DNA from: CAYVKY01 sp964452115
GTDB lineage: Bacteria > Bacteroidota > Ignavibacteria > Tepidaquicellales > Tepidaquicellaceae
Assembly: GCA_964452115.1 (NCBI GenBank)
Contig: CAYVKY010000088.1
Location: forward strand, 1-9,803
Direction: 5' to 3'
Length of the DNA stretch: 9,803 nucleotides
The notes beneath the pieces were generated by a model. That model saw only the letters and a program-made list of their open reading frames with translations. It had not been told where the DNA came from and did not search any database. Of the stretch, positions 7,471-9,803 are shown piece after piece (positions within the stretch are counted from its first letter, which is position 1; every line of letters starts with the position of its first letter). A program made the position numbers and the translations under genes.

Positions 7471-7516
7471 TCCTGATAAGAAAAGTGATAAAATATATTA
7501 ATTAAATCATACAACT

Positions 7517-8524
7517 ATGTTAAAGAATGTTGGTCGCTATAATGCGTACATCAGTGCAATAGCACATTATTTTCCTGAAAAAGTAGTACCAAACGCACAT
7601 TTTGAAAGTTATCTTGATACTTCTGATGAATGGATAGTTACAAGAACCGGAATCCGGGAAAGACGATATGAAGACAGGGACAAACCCACATCATATATGG
7701 CAACACAGGCGGTAAAACAGCTTTTAAAAGAAAGAGGGATTACAGCCGAAGATATCGAACTCATAATTTTCTGTACGGTAACACCGGATATGAATTATCC
7801 GTCAACCGCAAGTGTGCTTCAGAATAATATCGGAGCAAAAAAAGCGTGGGGCTTTGATTTAAACGCTGCCTGCTCAAGTTTTATTTTCGGATTGATGACA
7901 GGTGTGCAGTTCATTGAATCAGGCACGCACAGCAAAGTGCTTGTGGTAGGTGCGGATAAAATGTCAATACTTGCAAATCCGAATGACAGGAACAATGTAA
8001 TATTATTCGGAGATGCAGCATCTGCGGTACTGCTTGAACCCACAGAAGATAAAACAACCGGTGTACTTGACGCTGTACTTTATATGGACGGCGTAGGTGG
8101 CCAGTATCTTAAACAGGTGGCGGGCGGAAGCGCAATGCCGACGACACACGAAACAGTTGACAAGGGCTTGCAGTATATTTATCAGGACGGCAAAGCCGTA
8201 TTCAAAGAAGCAGTAAAAGGAATGGCTGACGTATCGGTTGAAATTATGGAGAAAAATAATCTCCAGCCGGAGGATGTTGCATACCTTGTACCGCATCAGG
8301 CAAATCTGAGAATTATTTCGGCAACGGCGGACAGGATGAAAATATCTATGGATAAAGTGATTGTGAATATTAACAAGTACGGAAATACAACATCGGCAAC
8401 TATACCGTCATGCATATCGGAATATTATCACCAAGGGAAAATAAAAAAAGGCGATAACCTTGTACTTTCCAGTTTCGGCGCAGGTTTTACCTGGGGCAGT
8501 ATTCTGATAAAATGGGCTATTTAA
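7517..8524 (+). CDS. fabH: Beta-ketoacyl-ACP synthase III
   Basis: This 335-residue condensing enzyme starts fatty acid synthesis by joining an acyl-CoA (usually acetyl-CoA) to malonyl-ACP. The Cys-His-Asn triad of FabH is complete: C119 in DLNAACSSF, H260 in VPHQANLRI and N290 in NKYGNTTSATIP. The His-Asn interval of 30 residues equals that of E. coli FabH (H244/N274). Other family blocks are DEWIVTRTGIRERR (37-50), TPDMNYPSTA (89-98), FGDAASAVLL (164-173) and the C-terminal LSSFGAGFTWG. The usual neighbours of fabH (plsX, fabD, fabG, acpP) are absent here; it lies between clpC and ispE, so it may be one of several fabH copies in the genome. A hairpin plus T-run at 8544-8579 ends the transcript. 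Assignment to the thiolase-fold KAS III family is secure; primer preference (straight or branched) cannot be read from sequence. Confidence 0.95.
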   Translation: MLKNVGRYNAYISAIAHYFPEKVVPNAHFESYLDTSDEWIVTRTGIRERRYEDRDKPTSYMATQAVKQLLKERGITAEDIELIIFCTVTPDMNYPSTASVLQNNIGAKKAWGFDLNAACSSFIFGLMTGVQFIESGTHSKVLVVGADKMSILANPNDRNNVILFGDAASAVLLEPTEDKTTGVLDAVLYMDGVGGQYLKQVAGGSAMPTTHETVDKGLQYIYQDGKAVFKEAVKGMADVSVEIMEKNNLQPEDVAYLVPHQANLRIISATADRMKISMDKVIVNINKYGNTTSATIPSCISEYYHQGKIKKGDNLVLSSFGAGFTWGSILIKWAI

Positions 8525-8543
8525 TAATAGTTTGAATTTCATT

Positions 8544-8579
8544 AAAAAAAACTGCATTTTCTAAATGCAGTTTTTTTTT
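8544..8579 (+). terminator. Intrinsic terminator after fabH, possibly bidirectional
   Basis: ACTGCATTT (8551-8559) pairs with AAATGCAGT (8563-8571) around a TCT loop. The stem is extended to about 16 bp by an A-run (8544-8550) pairing with the T-run (8571-8579). The T-run gives a plus-strand terminator and the A-run supplies the matching U-tract in the other direction. It ends only 22 nt before the ispE start. Confidence 0.85.
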
Positions 8580-8601
8580 ACGTAAAAATAAATATGAGAC
8601 A

Positions 8602-9456
8602 ATGATGATACATAAAGCAATTACAAAAATAAATCTAGGCTTAAGAATTTTAAATAAAAAAGAAAACGGATATCACAATATTGAAACCATATTCTATCCG
8701 TTGACATTCGGGGATGAACTTGAAATCAAAATCCGGAACTCCCGTTCCAATATGAACTCCCTTAAAATTACTTCCGATAATATTTATGTGCCGAGAGACA
8801 AAACGAATATTTGTTTCAAAGCAATTGCAAATTTTTTTAAAGAATACGGAATAAAAAGTTATTTCAGTTTTGATATAAACATCAAAAAAGTCGTGCCAAT
8901 CGGCAGCGGTCTGGGCAGCGGAAGCGCAGAAGCCGCAGAAGTGATAAAGCATCTGATAAAATTTTTTAAAATCAATATTCAGGATGATAAAAAGAAAATT
9001 ATGAATATTGCAACTACTACCGGAAGTGACGTTCCGTTTTTTCTGATAGGGAAACCGTGTTATGCAACCGGTGTCGGAGATAAACTGAAACTGTTGAATG
9101 AATTTAAAATAGACCATAAAATTCTTGTTGTTATTCCGAAGACGCACATATCAACCACGACCGCATATAAAGATTTGAATATACAGGAAGGATTTAAAAG
9201 GGATTTAACGCTCAATGAAATTACAAAATTTGATATTAATGATAAAAATTTATATATCAACGATTTTGAAAACGTAGTGCTGCCAAAATATCCTGAAATT
9301 AAAAGTATCAAAGATGAAATGAATTCGATGGGTGCGGATATGAGTTTGCTTTCGGGAAGCGGAGCAGGGATTTTTGGGCTTTACAAGGATGACACATCTG
9401 CGGAAGCAGCATCAAAATATTTTATAGATAAGGGGTATTTTGTAAGGATATCGTAG
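8602..9456 (+). CDS. ispE: 4-diphosphocytidyl-2-C-methyl-D-erythritol kinase
   Basis: This 284-residue GHMP-family kinase phosphorylates the 2-hydroxyl of CDP-methylerythritol with ATP, the fourth step of the MEP (non-mevalonate) isoprenoid pathway. Seen motifs: KINLGLRILNKKENGYHNIE (9-28, with K9 and H25 matching the substrate-binding Lys/His), the ATP loop VPIGSGLGSGSAEAA (98-112), GSDVPFFL (141-148, catalytic D143) and LSGSGAGIFG near the C-terminus. The length matches E. coli IspE (283 aa). The start is an ATGATG doublet at 8602 or 8605 with no Shine-Dalgarno. A three-codon mini-ORF (ATG at 8594) ends in a TGA at 8603-8605 that overlaps the first ATG, which might aid coupling but may be chance. 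The fabH terminator lies 22 nt upstream, so its own promoter would have to overlap fabH or the terminator, or expression depends on readthrough. No other isp gene is in the window. Confidence 0.94.
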   Translation: MMIHKAITKINLGLRILNKKENGYHNIETIFYPLTFGDELEIKIRNSRSNMNSLKITSDNIYVPRDKTNICFKAIANFFKEYGIKSYFSFDINIKKVVPIGSGLGSGSAEAAEVIKHLIKFFKINIQDDKKKIMNIATTTGSDVPFFLIGKPCYATGVGDKLKLLNEFKIDHKILVVIPKTHISTTTAYKDLNIQEGFKRDLTLNEITKFDINDKNLYINDFENVVLPKYPEIKSIKDEMNSMGADMSLLSGSGAGIFGLYKDDTSAEAASKYFIDKGYFVRIS

Positions 9457-9483
9457 AAGGTAATTAATTTTATATCATATCAG

Positions 9484-9500
9484 GTGTCCCCACGACGGAG
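9484..9500. repeat. Half palindrome before element copy 2
   Basis: GTGTCCCCACGACGGAG has an arm (GTGTCCCCACGAC), a GGA loop and the first base of a right arm that should read GTCGTGGGGACAC. It breaks after GGAG into CGCTGTGCAAAAATGC, the outer end of element copy 2. The break is at the same place relative to the loop as in the half palindrome at 319-334, although the arm sequence differs. Confidence 0.5.
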
Positions 9501-9750
9501 CGCTGTGCAAAAATGCTAATCTTTAATAGTAAACTTATTATTTATTCCCTATAACTTAAGCCCACGACTTCAGTCGTGGGTAAGCTATAATATTATTTGA
9601 AACCGTTTTAACGGTTTCAAATAACTGCTAATATATATAATTATATATTGATTATTTTAAATAATTACGATGAATAATTTGATTGATATGCGAAGATTAT
9701 AAACCGTTGAAACGTTTAAGTAAAAATAACAATCTTTCCCACGACTGAAG
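9498..9750. mobile_element. MITE-like palindromic element, copy 2 (right end lost)
   Basis: This is a diverged direct-orientation copy of the element at 334-606. The outer end has TGTGCAAAAATGCTAAT (9504-9520) against TGTGCAAAAACGCTTAAT in copy 1. Hairpin A' (9561-9580) has the same CCCACGACT / AGTCGTGGG arms but a two-base TC loop. TAAGCTATA follows, hairpin B' (9598-9619) is identical to B, and the A/T centre shares ATTGATTATTTTAAATAATTA and GATTGATAT blocks. Hairpin C' (about 9700-9718) lacks one G. Hairpin D' is cut after CCCACGACTGAAG (9738-9750), and the copy-1 tail with the second outer repeat is absent. Copy 2 has roughly 18 extra bases between the outer end and A'. It is non-coding. 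The homology is clear; calling it a mobile element is inferred. Confidence 0.68.
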
Positions 9751-9803
9751 AGGCTGTGTGAAAATTACTTTTGAAAGCTGAAAAAATCGTAATAAATCTT
9801 AAT
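9751..9803. mobile_element. Possible end of another insertion element, running off the window
   Basis: Directly after the cut hairpin D' the sequence reads AGGCTGTGTGAAAATTAC and continues A/T-rich to the window edge with no match to copy 1. GGCTGTGTGAAAA resembles the outer end of the MITE-like element (CTGTGCAAAA) and also the general form of some DDE-transposase IS ends, so it may be the left terminus of an IS or another MITE that replaced the right end of copy 2. Only 53 bp are visible and no transposase can be seen. Confidence 0.35.

Overview
The window reads as chromosomal DNA from an AT-rich member of the Bacteroidota/Chlorobiota/Ignavibacteriota group. The evidence is a C-terminal type IX secretion sorting domain at the left edge, starts preceded by A/T-rich leaders without clear Shine-Dalgarno sequences, and protein sequences typical of that group. 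An Ignavibacteria-like host is the best guess, but no rRNA or other marker in the window settles it.

Layout. (1) 1-236 is the end of a T9SS-secreted protein, closed by a strong intrinsic terminator (265-301). (2) 302-653 holds no gene. It contains half of a palindrome, then a 273-bp MITE-like element (334-606) made of imperfect outer inverted repeats and four nested hairpins. (3) 654-3907 on the minus strand is a tightly packed set transcribed dusB -> GH3 glycosidase (NagZ-like) -> pdxH, with a 20-nt overlap and a 1-nt gap at the junctions. (4) 3908-4027 is the divergent spacer, carrying a 13-bp direct repeat. (5) 4028-9456 on the plus strand holds an alpha/beta hydrolase, clpC, fabH, a terminator and ispE. 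(6) 9457-9803 holds no gene. It has another half palindrome, a second copy of the MITE-like element, and what looks like the end of a further insertion cutting that copy off.

The protein-coding genes are ordinary housekeeping functions: tRNA dihydrouridine synthesis, peptidoglycan muropeptide processing, PLP supply, protein quality control, initiation of fatty acid synthesis and the MEP isoprenoid pathway. They do not form one pathway. I found no defence system, CRISPR array, tRNA or phage gene.

The unusual material is intergenic. Two diverged copies of one palindrome-rich element bracket the gene block. Within each copy the two end hairpins match each other better than they match the other copy. 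Three times in the window a hairpin is cut just past its loop and followed at once by a related TGTG(C/T)(A/G)AAAA sequence. This suggests a non-autonomous element family that targets or recombines at palindromes.
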